Positions 1 through 9,554 of a stretch of 64,000 nt of DNA are shown here, one piece after another. Every line of letters starts with the position of its first letter. The first letter of the stretch is position 1. The stretch spans positions 682,001 through 746,000 of the forward strand of contig NZ_VYQE01000001.1 of NCBI RefSeq assembly GCF_008710275.1, read 5' to 3'. A program made the translations under genes and the position numbers. Source of the stretch: Histidinibacterium aquaticum. Lineage in GTDB: Bacteria > Pseudomonadota > Alphaproteobacteria > Rhodobacterales > Rhodobacteraceae. The notes beneath the pieces are model-generated. The model did not search any database. It was not told where the DNA came from and saw only the letters and a list, made by a program, of their open reading frames with translations.

Positions 1-1
1 C

Positions 2-484
2 ATCCCGCTCGACCTGCTGTCGCCGGAGGACGTGCGCCGGGTCATCGACCAGGCCCGCGCGAACTTCGACTACGTCGTCATCGACATGCCGACGACCATG
101 GTCGAGTGGAGCCAGACCGCGCTCGAGGCGAGCCATGTCTATTTCTCGATTCTCGAGATGGACATGCGCTCGGCCCAGAACACGCTGCGGATCAAGCGGG
201 CGCTCAAGGCAGAGGACCTGCCCTTTTCCAAGATGCGCTTCATCCTCAACCGCGCACCGCGTTTCACCGACCTCAACGGCAAGGCCCGGGTCAAGCGGCT
301 GGCCGATTCCCTCGGCATCTCCATCGAGGTTCAGCTGCCCGACGGCGGCAAGGCCGTCGCCCAGAATGCCGACCATGGCGTCGCGATGGCCGAGGGCATT
401 CCGAAGAACCCCCTGCGCCGCGAGATCGCCAAGCTTGCCGCCAAGGTTCACGAGGTCAACCAATCCGAAGCCAGAGGAGGCTAA
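2..484 (+). CDS. cpaE: CpaE/TadZ-like pilus assembly ATPase, C-terminal part (5' end outside window)
   Basis: The reading frame is open from the first bases of the window, so only about 160 C-terminal residues are present. They match the end of the MinD/ParA-like CpaE/TadZ family, which localises the tad (Flp) pilus machine at the cell pole. Visible features are the strand with FDYVVIDMPTTM (the Walker B-like region of this fold), a following LEMDMRSAQNTLR helix, and the late segment RFILNRAP. The Walker A end is missing. The gene stops 27 bases before cpaF, which has its own Shine-Dalgarno-like GGGGGA, and both are co-directional with tadB and tadC. Identification rests on the partial fold plus the tad context. 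Confidence 0.8.
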   Translation: MPLDLLSPEDVRRVIDQARANFDYVVIDMPTTMVEWSQTALEASHVYFSILEMDMRSAQNTLRIKRALKAEDLPFSKMRFILNRAPRFTDLNGKARVKRLADSLGISIEVQLPDGGKAVAQNADHGVAMAEGIPKNPLRREIAKLAAKVHEVNQSEARGG

Positions 485-511
485 GGGCAACTAAATCCTG
501 GGGGATTTAAG

Positions 512-2023
<1,512 letters not shown>

Positions 2024-2029
2024 GCCGAC

Positions 2030-2998
2030 ATGGTTCTCTCAGCCGAACCGATCATCTACGGCCTGATCTTCGTCGCCGTTCTCGTCCTGGTCGAGGGCCT
2101 CTACCTCACCGTGTTCGGGAAATCGATCTCGCTGAACAGCAAGGTCAATCGCCGGCTCGACATGCTCGAGAAGGGCGACAGCCGCGACAAGGTGCTGGAG
2201 CAGCTCCGCAAGGAGATGTCCCAGCACATGAAAAGCCAGCAGGTGCCGATCTACGCCCTGCTCGCGGCCAAGGCGCAGAAGGCCAACATCGCCTTCACCC
2301 CGGGCCAGCTCATCGTCGTCATGGCCGTGCTGGGCGGCGTGGCCTTCATGGGCCTGACCGTCGGCACGGAGGCCAGCCTGCTGGTCCGCGCCATCGTCTC
2401 GCCGGTCATGGGCATCGGCAGCGCCTACATCTGGGTGAACCACAAGGCGAACAAGCGGATGTCGCTGATCGAGGAGCAGCTGCCCGACGCGGTGGAGCTC
2501 ATGGTCCGCAGCCTGCGCGTCGGCCACCCCTTCTCCTCGGCGATCAACATCGTCGCCAAGGAGGTGGCCGACCCGCTCGGCACCGAGATGGGCGTGATCG
2601 CCGACGAAAGCGCCTACGGCCGCGACGTCGGTGAAAGCCTCAAGGCCATGGCCGAGCGGATGGACATGCAGGACCTTCGCTTTCTCGCGGTCGCCGTGAC
2701 CATCCAGCAGACCTCGGGCGGCAACCTCGCCGAGATCCTCGACGGTCTCGCCAAGGTGATCCGGGCCCGCTTCCGCCTGTTCCGGAGGGTCAAGGCGATC
2801 ACCGCCGAGGCGAAATGGTCGGGGATGTTCCTCTCGGGCTTCCCGCTGATCTGCCTCGTGATGATCAACAGCGCCCAGCCGGACTACTACAACGAGGTGA
2901 TGGAGACGCCGTACTTCATCCCGGCCTGTCTCGTGGTCGCGGGCTTCCTGGTCGCGAACATCATCGTCATGCGCCGTCTCGTCGACATCAAGGTCTGA
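2030..2998 (+). CDS. tadB: TadB inner-membrane platform protein (T2SSF domain)
   Basis: 322-residue membrane protein with one N-terminal transmembrane segment (residues ~8-25), a cytoplasmic stretch, two central segments (near LIVVMAVLGGVAFMGLTV), the type II secretion F domain (EEQLPDAVELMVRSLRVGH, a signature of TadB) and two C-terminal segments. TadB and TadC form the inner-membrane base on which the CpaF ATPase works. The ATG lies 6 bases after the cpaF stop. The next gene starts 32 bases downstream with its own AGGAG. Length and order are typical of the tad locus. Confidence 0.93.
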   Translation: MVLSAEPIIYGLIFVAVLVLVEGLYLTVFGKSISLNSKVNRRLDMLEKGDSRDKVLEQLRKEMSQHMKSQQVPIYALLAAKAQKANIAFTPGQLIVVMAVLGGVAFMGLTVGTEASLLVRAIVSPVMGIGSAYIWVNHKANKRMSLIEEQLPDAVELMVRSLRVGHPFSSAINIVAKEVADPLGTEMGVIADESAYGRDVGESLKAMAERMDMQDLRFLAVAVTIQQTSGGNLAEILDGLAKVIRARFRLFRRVKAITAEAKWSGMFLSGFPLICLVMINSAQPDYYNEVMETPYFIPACLVVAGFLVANIIVMRRLVDIKV

Positions 2999-3030
2999 GG
3001 CGCCCCCGCGCCCGCTTCAGGAGCTCACCC

Positions 3031-6000
3031 GTGATCCGCTTGTTCTTCGCCCTTCCCCTGATCGCCGCGCTGGCGGGGACGCCCCCCGCCCAGGCGCAGG
3101 CTCAGACGGACGCCGCCCCTGGGGCGGAGACCGCCGAGATCGACCTCGACGGCGCCATCACCCACCTGCACGGGATCGACGTCTCGGACTTCCCGCAGGT
3201 GCGGGTCAACGTGACAGTCGAGCAGGACGGCGCGCTCGTCGGCGGGCTGGAGGCGCACCGCTTCCGCCTGCGCGAGAACGACCGTTTCATTGAGAGTTTC
3301 GAGCTCTCCGACCGCCTGCCGCCGCTCTCGGTGGTGCTGGCCATCGACAGCTCCGGCAGCATGGGCGAGTTCATGCCCCAGGCGAAGGACGCCGCGACCG
3401 GCTTCGTCGAGCGGCTGGGCGAGGAGGACAGCGCGCAGCTGGTCACCTTCGCGGACGGCATCGACACCGTTCAGCCGATGACCTCGGACAAGCAGGCCCT
3501 GATCGACGCGATCACCGGCTTGCGCGGCTGGGGCAATACCCGGCTCTACGACGCGCTCTACTCCTCTGCCGCGAGCCTCGCGGGCACCGGCGGCCGGACC
3601 GCGGTCGTGCTGCTGTCCGACGGTCAGGACGACGACGGGACCGGCCAGCAGATCAGCGTGACCGGACTCGACGAGGCCCTGCAGGCCGCCGTCGATGCCG
3701 AGGTTCCGGTCTATACTGTGGCTCTCGGCGACGAGGCCAATTCCGAGACCCTGAGCCGCATCGCCGAGGAGACCGGCGGCCGGCACTTCGACGCGCCCGA
3801 CGGCGCGGCGCTGGATTCCGTCTATGCAGCCATCGGCGAGAGCCTGAACCGGCAGTATGTCCTGAGCTACACCTCCGGCGTCCCCGCGGACGGGCGCGGG
3901 CTGAACATCATGGTCGGCGTCGAGGGTTCGAGCCTCGACGTGACCGATGCGGGGCCCCGCGTGGTCTCCATGCCCGGCCAGCGCGTCGGCAGCCTGCTCA
4001 TGTCGCCCGCCGACGCCCCGCGCCCGGCCCAGCAGGCGCCCGCCGCGCCCGCTCCCGGCCCCGACGTGGCCTCGGGTCAGGCCGCCGCGACGCCGCAGGC
4101 GCCTGCCGTCGCAGGCGATCTCTTCTCCGGCAGCGGCAGCGCGGGGACCGCACCCACTGCCGAAGAAGCCGCCCTGATCGCGGAGGTCCTCGGCGTCGAT
4201 CCCGCGACGGTCACACCCCAGGCGCTCGCCCAGATGGACCCAGCCCTCCGCGCGGAGCTGCTGACCGCCGCCCGTGCCGGACAGGGGACCAGCCCCTCGC
4301 CCGAAGCCATGCAGGCCGCCATGCAGGCCCTCGAGGCCGGCCGTGGTGCCTCCGGCGGTGTCCAGGTCCCGGGTATCGCCGGCGGCGGTGCGGCTTCCGG
4401 CAGCAATGCCGCCGCTGCGCAGGCCCCCGCCGAGGGCGCAGCTGTCAACGGTCAGGGCAGCGCCGCCACTCCGCAAGCGACGGCCGAAGGCGCGCAGGCC
4501 AGCGAGGGCAACGCCCAGACCCCCGCCGCCGCGGGTGCGCCCGGCGGCGGCGCGGGCTCCTCCTCCGCCACGGCCCTGCCCCCCGGCGCGGCCGCCGGGT
4601 CCGGCGGCGGCACCTCCGAGCGGACCGTCGACGTCCCCCTCGGCGCGCAGCCTACCGGCTCGGGCGGGTCGCGCAGCGACGGCCCCGCCCCGACCGGGCC
4701 CGCCGTCTGCACCGCCGAGACCGCCGTCCGCTCCGAGGGCGCGGGGGTCGAGACCGCCTCCCGCAGCTTCGGCGCAGGCGTCATCGACAGCGCCGCCCGT
4801 GTGAGCATGTCCACGACCTCGGCCGAGTCCATGGCCCGCACCGCTGCCGATAGCGGCGAGCCGGGCTGCCTCGCCCTTGCTCTCGGCCTCGCCGAGGAGA
4901 TGCGCGGAGCGGGCAAGATCACGACCGAGGCCCTAGCCTCCGTGACCGGCATCCTGCAGACCGCCGGCCAGCAGATCTGCCTCGGCGTGAGCGGTCCCGA
5001 TATTGCCGCCTGCCGAACCGTGATGAACGCCTCCTACGCGGCAGTCGCCGCTGACGAGACGGCGCAGGAGGAGGTCCGCGAGGGCCCCGACCCGGTCCAG
5101 ATCTTCATGGACTGGATGACCGACAAGCTCGGCCCCTTCGGCCCCTGGATCTTCGTCGGCGGCCTCGGGCTCCTGCTCGTCCTGCTGACGCTGCCCACGC
5201 TGCTGAACCGGCCGGAAGACCCGCTCGACAAGCTCAAGCGGTCCCAGCAGAGCGACACCAAGAACCTTATCGAGGCCACGAAACTCCGCCAGAAGCGCGG
5301 CACCGACAAGCTCGACAAGTTCTCCAACTTCCTCGAGCCCAAGGACGAGGCCGAGTACACCGCCGTCCAGCTCAAGCTGCTGCAGGCCGGTTACCGCACC
5401 AAGAGCGCCGTCAGCCTCTACCACTTCGCGCAGTTCGCGCTCGGCATCCTCGGCCTGGTCCTGGGCGTGGTCTACACGCTCTACCTCAGCCAGACCGCCG
5501 CCCCTGGCGCCGAGCCCACGACGCAGAACCTGATCCTCTACACGCTGATCCCGGGCGCGGCGGGCTACATGCTGCCGAAGTACTGGGTGAACAAGCGCCA
5601 GAAGGAGCGCCAGACGGAGATCACCAACGGCTTCCCCGACAGCCTCGACATGATGCTGGTCTGCGTGGAGGCGGGCCAGTCGCTCGACCAGGCCATCATC
5701 CGCGTGGCCCGGGAGCTCAAGGCCGGCTTTCCGGCGCTCGCCTGGGAATACGAGCTGGTCGCCTACGAGATGAAGGCCGGCAAGGACAAGCTCGCGGTGC
5801 TCAAGGACATGTCCGAGCGCTGCGGCGTGCCCGACGTGAGCTCCTTCGTCACCGTGCTGATCCAGTCCCAGCAGTTCGGCACCTCGATCGCCGACGCCCT
5901 GCGGGTCTATGCCTCGGAGATGCGGGACAAGCGGGTGATGCGGGCCGAGGAAAAGGCCAACATCCTGCCGACCAAGATGACGCTGGCCACGATGATGCTG

Positions 6001-6081
6001 ACCGTGCCGCCGCTCCTGATCATCCTGATCGGCCCCTCGGTCTACAACATCTACGAGAACCTCGTCCTCGGCGTGCAGTAG
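3031..6081 (+). CDS. tadC: Secreted-type von Willebrand A domain fused in frame to TadC
   Basis: 1,016-residue chimera. GTG 3031 follows CAGGAG at 3018-3023 and begins a signal peptide (MIRLFFALPLIAALAG, then AQAQA). A von Willebrand A domain has an intact MIDAS DSSGS at ~106-110 and a later LLSDGQDDDG. A long Ala/Gly/Pro/Gln-rich linker follows (~320-570), then a Cys-containing region. From ~residue 692 comes a complete TadC: transmembrane IFVGGLGLLLVLLTLP, the PEDPLDKLKR segment, and the T2SSF domain (FPDSLDMMLVCVEAGQSLDQA). TadC is normally a separate protein of about 330 residues beginning where the fusion joins. No stop or frameshift is visible across the junction. An internal ATG at 5107 could also give a free TadC. 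The vWA part would lie in the periplasm. Confidence 0.85.
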   Translation: MIRLFFALPLIAALAGTPPAQAQAQTDAAPGAETAEIDLDGAITHLHGIDVSDFPQVRVNVTVEQDGALVGGLEAHRFRLRENDRFIESFELSDRLPPLSVVLAIDSSGSMGEFMPQAKDAATGFVERLGEEDSAQLVTFADGIDTVQPMTSDKQALIDAITGLRGWGNTRLYDALYSSAASLAGTGGRTAVVLLSDGQDDDGTGQQISVTGLDEALQAAVDAEVPVYTVALGDEANSETLSRIAEETGGRHFDAPDGAALDSVYAAIGESLNRQYVLSYTSGVPADGRGLNIMVGVEGSSLDVTDAGPRVVSMPGQRVGSLLMSPADAPRPAQQAPAAPAPGPDVASGQAAATPQAPAVAGDLFSGSGSAGTAPTAEEAALIAEVLGVDPATVTPQALAQMDPALRAELLTAARAGQGTSPSPEAMQAAMQALEAGRGASGGVQVPGIAGGGAASGSNAAAAQAPAEGAAVNGQGSAATPQATAEGAQASEGNAQTPAAAGAPGGGAGSSSATALPPGAAAGSGGGTSERTVDVPLGAQPTGSGGSRSDGPAPTGPAVCTAETAVRSEGAGVETASRSFGAGVIDSAARVSMSTTSAESMARTAADSGEPGCLALALGLAEEMRGAGKITTEALASVTGILQTAGQQICLGVSGPDIAACRTVMNASYAAVAADETAQEEVREGPDPVQIFMDWMTDKLGPFGPWIFVGGLGLLLVLLTLPTLLNRPEDPLDKLKRSQQSDTKNLIEATKLRQKRGTDKLDKFSNFLEPKDEAEYTAVQLKLLQAGYRTKSAVSLYHFAQFALGILGLVLGVVYTLYLSQTAAPGAEPTTQNLILYTLIPGAAGYMLPKYWVNKRQKERQTEITNGFPDSLDMMLVCVEAGQSLDQAIIRVARELKAGFPALAWEYELVAYEMKAGKDKLAVLKDMSERCGVPDVSSFVTVLIQSQQFGTSIADALRVYASEMRDKRVMRAEEKANILPTKMTLATMMLTVPPLLIILIGPSVYNIYENLVLGVQ

Positions 6082-6106
6082 CCGGGACCACACCCGCGAC
6101 ACGAAA

Positions 6107-6133
6107 GGACCCGCGCCCGGGGGGCGCGGGTCC
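6107..6133. terminator. Bidirectional terminator-like hairpin after the tad operon
   Basis: A 12-bp perfect GC-rich stem (6107-6118 paired with 6122-6133, loop of 3 bases) lies 25 bases after the vWA-TadC stop, between convergent genes. It is followed on the plus strand by TCTGGTTTTCG, a short T run, so it is a plausible intrinsic terminator for the tad operon. Confidence 0.7.
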
Positions 6134-6160
6134 TCTGGTTTTCGTCGCCGGGCGATAGCC

Positions 6161-7204
6161 TCAGAAGGGCATCGGGTGCGCCTTGTGCGTCGCGTCGATG
6201 TCCGCGACCACCTCGTCGGACAGCTCCAGGTCGATCCCGCCGAGGATGCGCTCCAGCTGCTCGACCGACCGAGCGCCGAAGATGGCGGAAATCGGGAAGG
6301 GGCGACTGCGCTGCCAGGCCAGGGCCATCTGCACAGGGTCGAGCCCGTGCCGCTGCGCCACCGCGTGATAGGCCGCGACCGCGTCCCAGACCCGCTCGGT
6401 GATCCGGCCGCCGAGGTCCTCCTGCCGGGCGCGGCGGCTGTCCTCGGGGATCTGCCCGCCCTGGTACTTGCCGGTAAGCAGCCCCGCCCCCAGCGGCGAG
6501 AAGCTCAGCAGCGTGACGTCCTCGGCGGTGCAGGTCTCGGCGAGGTCGGTATCGAAGACGCGGCAGAGCAGCGAGTACTCGTTCTGGATCGAGGCCGGGC
6601 GCGGCAGTCCCTCGCGGTCCGCGAGACGACACCACTGCGCGGTGCCCCAGGCGGTCTCGTTCGAGAGCGCGAAGGCCCGGACCTTGCCCGCCTTGACCAT
6701 CTCGTCCATCGCCCGCAGCACGTCGAGCATGTGCGCCTCGACGGCCTCGGCATCGAGCTTCGAGGGATCGTAGGCCCAGTACTTGCGGAAGTGGTAGGAG
6801 CCGCGATCCGGCCAATGCAGCTGGTAGACGTCGATCACGTCGGTCTGCAGCCGCTTCAAAGAGGCATCGACCGCCTGCGGAATCACGGTGCCGTCGTAGC
6901 CCTTGCCATCGCGCACGAAACCGCCGTTCGGGCCCGAGACCTTGGTCGCCACGGTCCAGCGGTCGCGCTTGCCGGACTTGGCGAACCAGTTGCCGAGGAT
7001 CTCCTCCGACCGGCCGACCGTCTCCTTGGTGACCGGCGCGACGGGATACATTTCGGCGCAATCCATGAAGTCGATGCCCGCGTCGAGCGCCATGTCGATC
7101 TGCCGGTGCGCGTCATCTTCCGGCGTCTGGTTGCCGTAGGTCATGGTGCCAAGGCACCAGTCCGGCACCTCGATGCCGGAACGGCCGAGTTCGATCCGTT
7201 TCAT
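6161..7204 (-). CDS. Aldo/keto reductase (Tas-like)
   Basis: 347-residue NADPH-dependent oxidoreductase of the aldo/keto reductase superfamily (TIM barrel). Visible: MKRIELGRSGIEVPDWCLGT at the N-terminus, the active-site region DCAEMYP (Asp and Tyr of the tetrad), WTVATKVSG with the Lys, QLHWPDRG with the His, and a C-terminal cofactor-binding IFGARSVEQLE. An upstream extension of ~120 codons is open, but it is Arg/Ala/Ser-rich and lacks homology. ATG at 7204 is preceded by GAGGGAACAGG and gives the normal family length. Substrate unknown. It stands alone, convergent with the tad operon. Confidence 0.9.
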   Translation of the reverse strand: MKRIELGRSGIEVPDWCLGTMTYGNQTPEDDAHRQIDMALDAGIDFMDCAEMYPVAPVTKETVGRSEEILGNWFAKSGKRDRWTVATKVSGPNGGFVRDGKGYDGTVIPQAVDASLKRLQTDVIDVYQLHWPDRGSYHFRKYWAYDPSKLDAEAVEAHMLDVLRAMDEMVKAGKVRAFALSNETAWGTAQWCRLADREGLPRPASIQNEYSLLCRVFDTDLAETCTAEDVTLLSFSPLGAGLLTGKYQGGQIPEDSRRARQEDLGGRITERVWDAVAAYHAVAQRHGLDPVQMALAWQRSRPFPISAIFGARSVEQLERILGGIDLELSDEVVADIDATHKAHPMPF

Positions 7205-7349
7205 CCTGTTCCCTCGTCTTTCGGTTTGCGCGGACACTAGCCCCGGAAAGCGCCAGCGCAAGACGCCGGGCTGATCGAGATCAAGGCCCGCCTCCCCGCG
7301 AGGCGTGATTGTCCCGCCAGACACCCTCCCGAAAGGACAGGAGACCTCG

Positions 7350-8105
7350 ATGGCTTTCGACTTCACAGGCAGGACCGCGCTCGTCACCGGCGGCGCTTCG
7401 GGTATCGGCGCCGCGATCTGCCGACAGCTCGCCGCGGGCGGCGCGCGCGTCACCGTGGCCGACCTCGACGCCGAGGGCGCGGGCCGGGTCGCGGACGAGA
7501 TCGCCCAGGCCGGCGGCAGCGCCCGGGCCGCGACCCTCGACACCTCGGACCCGGCGGCGGTCGAGGCCGCCATCGCCGAGGCCGCGCGGGACGGTGGCGG
7601 GCTTCACCTGCTCGTCAACAACGCCGGGATCGGCGGTCCAGCCGAGCCGACGGGTTCCTACCCGCTCGATGGCTGGAAACAGGTGATCGACGTGAACCTC
7701 AACGGCGTCTTCTACGGTTGCCGGTTCGGCATCCCCGCGATCCGCGAGGCAGGCGGCGGGGCCATCGTGAACATGGCCTCGATCCTGGGGTCCGTGGGTT
7801 TCGCCACGGCCAGCGCCTACGTCGCAGCCAAGCACGCGGTGGTCGGGCTGACGAAGACCGCCGCGCTGGAACACGCCGCCGACGGCGTCCGGATCAACGC
7901 CGTGGGCCCCGGCTTCATCCGCACGCCGCTGCTCGACAAGCACCTCGACGTGGAGACGCTGGACATGCTCGCGGGCCTGCACGCCACGGGGCGGCTCGGC
8001 ACCGCCGAGGAGGTCTCGGAGCTGACCTGCTTCCTGCTCTCCGACGCGGCCTCCTTCATCACCGGCAGCTACCACCTCGTCGACGGCGGCTACACCGCCC
8101 GGTGA
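7350..8105 (+). CDS. Short-chain dehydrogenase/reductase
   Basis: 251-residue classical SDR: the NAD(P)-binding TGGASGIGAA near the N-terminus (TGxxxGIG), NNAGIGG, the catalytic Ser in NMASILGS, YVAAKHAVVG (YxxxK), GPGFIRTPL and the C-terminal VDGGYTAR. An Asp after the second strand (VADLDAEG) suggests a preference for NAD(H). ATG 7350 follows AGGACAGGAG; the frame is open further upstream but without similarity. It is followed by a palindromic repeat cluster and then an MFS transporter. The substrate cannot be told from the sequence. Confidence 0.9.
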   Translation: MAFDFTGRTALVTGGASGIGAAICRQLAAGGARVTVADLDAEGAGRVADEIAQAGGSARAATLDTSDPAAVEAAIAEAARDGGGLHLLVNNAGIGGPAEPTGSYPLDGWKQVIDVNLNGVFYGCRFGIPAIREAGGGAIVNMASILGSVGFATASAYVAAKHAVVGLTKTAALEHAADGVRINAVGPGFIRTPLLDKHLDVETLDMLAGLHATGRLGTAEEVSELTCFLLSDAASFITGSYHLVDGGYTAR

Positions 8106-8113
8106 CGGCGTCG

Positions 8114-8210
8114 AAGGCGCTTCGAAGCGCCTTCCCCCGAACGCCCTTCGACGGGCGTTCGGCACGCGCCTGTCAAAGGCGCGTCCCGCAAGGGCTTTCG
8201 AAAGCCCTTG
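8114..8210. repeat. Cluster of four palindromic hairpins (REP-like)
   Basis: Four consecutive inverted repeats fill the gap between the SDR and MFS genes: a perfect 20-bp palindrome at 8114-8133, an 8-bp stem with 6-base loop at 8139-8160, an 8-bp stem with 5-base loop at 8164-8184, and a perfect 22-bp palindrome at 8189-8210. The centres TTCGAA and TTTCGAAA and the alternation of short GC-rich arms look like the family-specific palindromic elements often seen between genes in Rhodobacteraceae. Possible roles are transcription termination, mRNA stability, or only a repetitive element. Confidence 0.85.
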
Positions 8211-8258
8211 CCCGGCTTTCGCATGGACCCTCGGCCCGCCCCGGCGCAAGAAGGGCCC

Positions 8259-9494
8259 ATGCGCACCCTGCTGACCTTCGCCGCCCTCTTCCTCTCGGTC
8301 GCCTTACTGCAGCTCTCCTCGGGCGGCGTCGGACCCCTCGACGCGCTGACGGGGCTCGCGGGCGGGTTCTCGCGCTCCGAGGTGGGCCTTCTGGGCTCGG
8401 CGCATTTCATCGGCTTCTTCCTCGGCTGCTGGTGGGCGCCGCGGCTCATGGGCGCCGTGGGTCACGCCCGCAGTTTCGCCGCGCTCACCGCGCTCGGCGC
8501 GATCGGGCTGCTTGCCCACACCATCGTCTTCCATCCGCTGGCCTGGGCGGTGCTGCGGATCGCGACCGGCCTCTGCATCGCGGGTTGCTACACGGTGGTG
8601 GAATCCTGGCTGCAGTCCTCGGTCACCAATGCCACCCGGGGACGGACCATGGCCGCCTACCGCGTGGCCGACATGGGCGCCTCGCTGCTCGCGCAGCTGA
8701 TGATCGGCGCGCTGGCGGACCTCGAAACCTACCTCGCCTACAACACCCTCGCGCTCTTCGCCTGCGCCGCGCTGCTGCCGCTGACCCTCACCCGGTCCAG
8801 CCCGCCCGGCACGCCCGAGACCCCGCGCCTGCGCCCCGCGCTGGCCTTCTCCCGCTCGCCCCTCGCGGTGGCCGGCGTTCTGGCCGCCGCCGTCACCGCC
8901 GCCTCGTACCGGATGGTCGGGCCGATCTACGGCGCCGAAGTGGGGCTCTCGGCCGACCAGATCGGCGTGCTGCTGGCCGCCTGGATCGGCGGCGGCGCGC
9001 TGGCGCAGTACCCGGTGGGCTGGCTCGCCGACAAGTACGACCGCCGCTGGGTCCTCATCGGCCTTTCCGTTGGCGCCGTGCTCTCCTGCGGCCTGACCGT
9101 GGCGGCCGCCGGCATGGGCACCACGGCGATCCTTGCCGCCTCGGCAGTCTTCGGGGCGACCTCCTTCCCGATCTACTCGGTCTCCGCCTCGCATGCCCAC
9201 GACTTCGCAACCGCCCCCGAGAGGGTGGAGCTCTCCGCCGCCCTGATGTTCTGGTTCGCCTGCGGCGCCATCGCCTCGCCGCTCGTCTCCTCCGCGCTGA
9301 TCGGCGCCTTCGGACCCGCCGCGCTCTTCGGCTTCATTTCGCTCGCCCACATCGCGCTGCTGCTCTTCGGCCTCGCGCGGATGGGCCGCCGCGCCGCGCC
9401 CGCCACGCGGACCCGCTACGTCTGGACCCCGCGCACCACCTTCACCGTTGGGCGGCTGTTGGCGCGCGACCGCGAGCGGGACCGGGACGACTGA
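8259..9494 (+). CDS. MFS transporter (YcaD-like)
   Basis: 411-residue membrane protein with about 12 hydrophobic segments in two halves. The loop WLADKYDRRWVL after the eighth segment and the first-half loop AHTIVFHP/GCYTVVESWLQ with 'SxTNATRGR' are typical of the MFS subgroup containing YcaD. ATG 8259 is preceded by AAGAAGGG at 7-base spacing; open frame upstream to 8208 runs into the palindromic repeats and was not used. The C-terminus is Arg-rich and cytoplasmic. Substrate unknown. Confidence 0.85.
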   Translation: MRTLLTFAALFLSVALLQLSSGGVGPLDALTGLAGGFSRSEVGLLGSAHFIGFFLGCWWAPRLMGAVGHARSFAALTALGAIGLLAHTIVFHPLAWAVLRIATGLCIAGCYTVVESWLQSSVTNATRGRTMAAYRVADMGASLLAQLMIGALADLETYLAYNTLALFACAALLPLTLTRSSPPGTPETPRLRPALAFSRSPLAVAGVLAAAVTAASYRMVGPIYGAEVGLSADQIGVLLAAWIGGGALAQYPVGWLADKYDRRWVLIGLSVGAVLSCGLTVAAAGMGTTAILAASAVFGATSFPIYSVSASHAHDFATAPERVELSAALMFWFACGAIASPLVSSALIGAFGPAALFGFISLAHIALLLFGLARMGRRAAPATRTRYVWTPRTTFTVGRLLARDRERDRDD

Positions 9495-9554
9495 CTGGCC
9501 CCCGCGGCGCGCCTGCACTAGAGGAGACCCCGACCCCGAGACGACAGGACGACC

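Noticed and set aside
3025-4476. 483-codon antisense frame over the vWA gene
   Set aside because: Same reason; no start signals and composition mirrors the sense frame.
7204-7573. Upstream extension of the aldo/keto reductase
   Set aside because: The extra ~120 codons are Ala/Ser/Arg-rich and unlike the family; a good SD lies before 7204.
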